27,816 nt of DNA from an uncultured Coriobacteriaceae bacterium. Lineage in GTDB: Bacteria > Actinomycetota > Coriobacteriia > Coriobacteriales > Eggerthellaceae. The position numbers and the translations under genes were made by a program. Shown piece by piece: positions 25,461 through 27,816 of the stretch (position 1 is the stretch's first letter; each line of letters opens with the position of its first letter). The stretch spans positions 1 through 27,816 of the forward strand of contig USAB01000015.1 in assembly GCA_900552585.1 (NCBI GenBank), read 5' to 3'. Below the pieces are notes generated by a model. It was not told where the DNA came from. It saw only the letters and a list, made by a program, of their open reading frames with translations, and made no database searches.

Positions 25461-26351
25461 ATGAAAGCCGATCTCATTTCCCGCCGCAGCTTTCTGTCCG
25501 TGGTCGGCGCAGTCGGCGCTGCTGCTGCCCTGACTGCCTGCAGTGGCGCTGTTTCCAGCACTGCCTCTTCCGCAGCTGCTTCCTCTGAGGCCGCTTCTTC
25601 CGAGGCTGCCGGCGAGAGCGTCGAGCTCATCGTCTTCGCAGCTGCCTCACTGACCGAGACCCTGAACGCCATCGCCCAAGACTACTCTGCCGAGAACCCG
25701 GGCGTCACCTTCCGCTTCAACTTCGATTCCTCCGGTACTCTCAAGACCCAGATCCAGGAGGGCGCTGACTGCGACCTCTTCCTCTCTGCCGGCCAGAAGC
25801 AGATGAACCAGCTGGACATCACCGCTTCTGCCGACGTAAACACCGACGGTCTGGACTTCGTGGACTCCTCCACCCGCGTGGACCTGCTGGAAAACAAGGT
25901 CGTCCTCTGTGTGCCCGAGGGCAGCGACAAGGGCATCGACAGCTTTGATGCTCTGGCCGAGCACCTGAAGGCTCAGGACATCCTGTTCTGCATGGGCAAC
26001 AGCGATGTGCCTGTGGGCCAGTACACCCAGAAGATCCTTGCCTACTACCAGCTGGACGAAGCCGCACTGGCCGCTGCGGGCGTGATCACCTACGGCTCCA
26101 ACGTCAAGGAGGTGACCACGCAGATCACCGAAGGCAGCGTGGATGCCGGTGTCGTTTACTGCACGGATGCTTATAGCGCCGGTCTGACCCCTGTGGACGA
26201 GGCCACCAGGGAGATGTGCGGTCAGGTCATCTATCCCGCCGCTGTGCTGAAAGCTGCCCCCAACGCTGAGACTGCCAAGGAGTTTTTGGCTTACTTACAG
26301 ACCGACAAGGCCATGACCGTGTTCGAGGGCGTGGGCTTCAGCGCCGTATAA
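25461..26351 (+). CDS. modA: Molybdate ABC transporter substrate-binding lipoprotein ModA
   Basis: 296 aa. The signal peptide combines a twin-arginine (SRRSFLSVVG) with a lipobox (ALTACS, Cys at residue 27), so it is exported and lipid-anchored. A low-complexity Ser/Ala/Glu linker follows. The mature domain opens with ELIVFAAASLTETLNAIAQDY, typical of ModA, with NFDSSGTLKTQI, CDLFLSAG and DAGVVYCTDAY as oxyanion-site regions. It binds molybdate (possibly tungstate) outside the cell. SD AGAAGGAG. Codon choice (many GCT, CTG and TCT) differs from the upstream genes. Confidence 0.93.
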   Translation: MKADLISRRSFLSVVGAVGAAAALTACSGAVSSTASSAAASSEAASSEAAGESVELIVFAAASLTETLNAIAQDYSAENPGVTFRFNFDSSGTLKTQIQEGADCDLFLSAGQKQMNQLDITASADVNTDGLDFVDSSTRVDLLENKVVLCVPEGSDKGIDSFDALAEHLKAQDILFCMGNSDVPVGQYTQKILAYYQLDEAALAAAGVITYGSNVKEVTTQITEGSVDAGVVYCTDAYSAGLTPVDEATREMCGQVIYPAAVLKAAPNAETAKEFLAYLQTDKAMTVFEGVGFSAV

Positions 26352-26361
26352 AGGAGCAGAC

Positions 26362-27033
26362 ATGGACTGGTATCCGTTGTGGAACAGCCTGCGCATTGCT
26401 TTGATCAGCTGCGCGGCGGTATTCTTTCTTGGCATTTTTGCGGCCTATTATATTGCCCGTCTGCCCCGGGTGATCAAGGGGGTGCTGGATGTGCTGCTCA
26501 CCCTGCCCATGGTGCTGCCGCCCACGGTGGTGGGCTATTTTCTGCTGCTGCTCTTCGGCGCAAAGCGGCCGCTGGGCATCTTTTTCATGCAGCATTTCGG
26601 GGTAAAGCTGGTCATGAACTGGTACAGCGCCATCTTTGCCTCCATCGTGGTGGCTTTTCCGCTGATGTACCGCACCGCGCGCGGCGCGTTTGAAAGCTTT
26701 GACGAAACGCTGGCATGGTCGGCGCAGACGCTGGGACAGTCCGATACATGGATCTTCTGGCGGGTGCGGATGCCCGCCTGCCGTCAGGGCATTCTGGCGG
26801 GCACGGTGCTGGCCTTTGCCCGGGCACTGGGCGAATACGGCGCTACCAGCATGATCGCGGGCTACACCCCCGGCAAGACCGCCACCATTGCCACCACGGT
26901 CTACCAGCTTTGGCGCACCAACGATGAGCTTGGTGCCATGCGGTGGGTGCTGGTGGATATCGCCATCTCGGCGGTGGTGCTGCTGGCGGTGAACCTGCTG
27001 GAGAAAAAACAGAAAGCGGGTGCCCGGAAATGA
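26362..27033 (+). CDS. modB: Molybdate ABC transporter permease ModB
   Basis: 223 aa with about five membrane helices; normal length. TLPMVLPPTVVGYFLLLLFG is typical of ModB, and the EAA loop reads SAQTLGQSDTWIFWRVRMP...GILAG, which touches the ATPase. AFARALGEYGATSMIAG is the family hallmark. It forms the molybdate channel. It starts 10 bases after modA behind AAAGGAGC and overlaps modC by four bases (ATGA). Use of TTT, ATT and GGG is far higher than in the Mo-cofactor and formate dehydrogenase genes, where TTC and ATC dominate. Confidence 0.94.
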   Translation: MDWYPLWNSLRIALISCAAVFFLGIFAAYYIARLPRVIKGVLDVLLTLPMVLPPTVVGYFLLLLFGAKRPLGIFFMQHFGVKLVMNWYSAIFASIVVAFPLMYRTARGAFESFDETLAWSAQTLGQSDTWIFWRVRMPACRQGILAGTVLAFARALGEYGATSMIAGYTPGKTATIATTVYQLWRTNDELGAMRWVLVDIAISAVVLLAVNLLEKKQKAGARK

Positions 27034-27816
27034 GCCTTGAAGTCAACATTGAAAAAAAGCTGGACGGCTTCACCCTCCGCGCCGCTTTTACCGCCGGTAA
27101 CACCTCCACTGCCCTGCTGGGTGCTTCCGGCTGCGGCAAAAGCATGACCCTGCGGTGCATCGCGGGCATCGTAAAGCCGGACCACGGACGCATTGTGCTG
27201 GACGGGCGGGTGCTGTTTGACAGTGACCGGCACATCGACCTGCCGCCGCAGCAGCGGGGCGTGGGGCTGCTGTTCCAGAACTACGCCCTGTTCCCCAACA
27301 TGACTGTGGAGCAGAATGTCCTTTGCGGCCTGAAGACAGAAAAAGACCCTGCCGCCCGCCGCGCCGCCTGCGCCGAAATGCTGCGCGCCATGCGGCTGGA
27401 AGAGCTGGCAAAACGCTACCCTGCCCAGCTTTCCGGCGGGCAGCAGCAGCGCGCCGCGCTGGCACGCATTCTGGTGGGCAAGCCCCGCATCCTGATGCTG
27501 GACGAGCCCTTCAGTGCACTGGACAGCTACCTGCGGGAGGAGGTAGAGGGCGAGGTAGGCAGCCTGCTGGCAAATTTTGTGGGCACCGCCCTGCTGGTGA
27601 CCCACAACCGGGACGAGGCCTACCGCCTTTGCAAAGAAATGATCGTGCTGAACGAGGGGCAGGTGCTGCGTGCCGGTACCACCAAGGCCGTTTTTGCCGA
27701 CCCGCAGAGCATCGCTGCCGCGCGGCTGACCGGCTGCAAGAACATTCTGCCCTGCACCCCGCTGGACAGTCACACCGTCCGTCTGGACGGCTGGGACACC
27801 ACCTTGCGGCTGGTGC
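27030..27816 (+). CDS. modC: Molybdate ABC transporter ATPase ModC, cut by window end
   Basis: The first 262 codons are present; no stop before the window ends. Walker A GASGCGKS (31-38), Q-loop LLFQNYALFPNMTV, signature LSGGQQQRAALARIL, Walker B ILMLDEPFSALD, H-loop VTHNRDEAYRL. After the ATPase (about residue 230) comes NILPCTPLDSHTV, probably the start of a C-terminal TOBE-like part. It powers molybdate import with ModB. The start ATG overlaps the modB stop (ATGA). Codon use matches modB, so the three genes form one unit of separate origin. Confidence 0.93.
   Translation, partial: MSLEVNIEKKLDGFTLRAAFTAGNTSTALLGASGCGKSMTLRCIAGIVKPDHGRIVLDGRVLFDSDRHIDLPPQQRGVGLLFQNYALFPNMTVEQNVLCGLKTEKDPAARRAACAEMLRAMRLEELAKRYPAQLSGGQQQRAALARILVGKPRILMLDEPFSALDSYLREEVEGEVGSLLANFVGTALLVTHNRDEAYRLCKEMIVLNEGQVLRAGTTKAVFADPQSIAAARLTGCKNILPCTPLDSHTVRLDGWDTTLRLV

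Overview
The window looks like chromosomal DNA of a GC-rich anaerobic actinobacterium of the Coriobacteriia/Eggerthellaceae type. This is inferred from base composition, the Tat-exported respiratory molybdoenzymes, and the mixture of cydDC, MBOAT/DHHW and molybdopterin genes. It cannot be proved from the sequence alone. No rRNA, tRNA, CRISPR array, phage or insertion sequence was recognised.

Region by region: (1) 1-1996, the end of cydD and a cydC whose reading frame is broken twice. (2) 2075-5539, a promoter followed by a two-gene surface-polymer O-acetylation unit (MBOAT acyltransferase plus DHHW/AlgX-like protein), closed by a strong hairpin. (3) 5636-6721, a 37-kDa nucleoid-associated protein family member on the minus strand. 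(4) 6861-9342, a SAM methyltransferase and fdhD (minus), divergent from a short ModE-type regulator (plus). (5) 9470-21431, two complete head-to-tail formate dehydrogenase operons on the minus strand, each ordered alpha, beta (4Fe-4S), gamma (cytochrome b), fdhE. (6) 21725-25385, Mo-cofactor genes: a mobB-mobA fusion (minus), divergent from moaA-moaC-mog (plus). (7) 25461-27816, modABC for molybdate uptake, with modC cut by the window end. Its codon use differs visibly from the rest.

Most of the window serves one task: making and running membrane-bound, Tat-exported formate dehydrogenases. ModABC would import molybdate. MoaA/MoaC/Mog and MobAB build the pterin and its guanine dinucleotide form. 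FdhD and FdhE handle sulfuration and assembly. The enzymes pass electrons from formate through Fe-S clusters to a di-heme cytochrome b and the quinone pool. moaD, moaE, moeA and the selenocysteine genes are not in the window and must lie elsewhere.

The two strongest observations are these. The second formate dehydrogenase is a selenoprotein: an in-frame TGA at 20826-20828 is followed by a bacterial SECIS-like hairpin, so naive gene calling splits it. Its neighbour carries cysteine at the same site and has lost the SECIS loop through third-position changes only. In addition, both operons share an undescribed upstream architecture: four short conserved blocks at identical or nearly identical spacing in otherwise diverged DNA, which suggests one common regulator.
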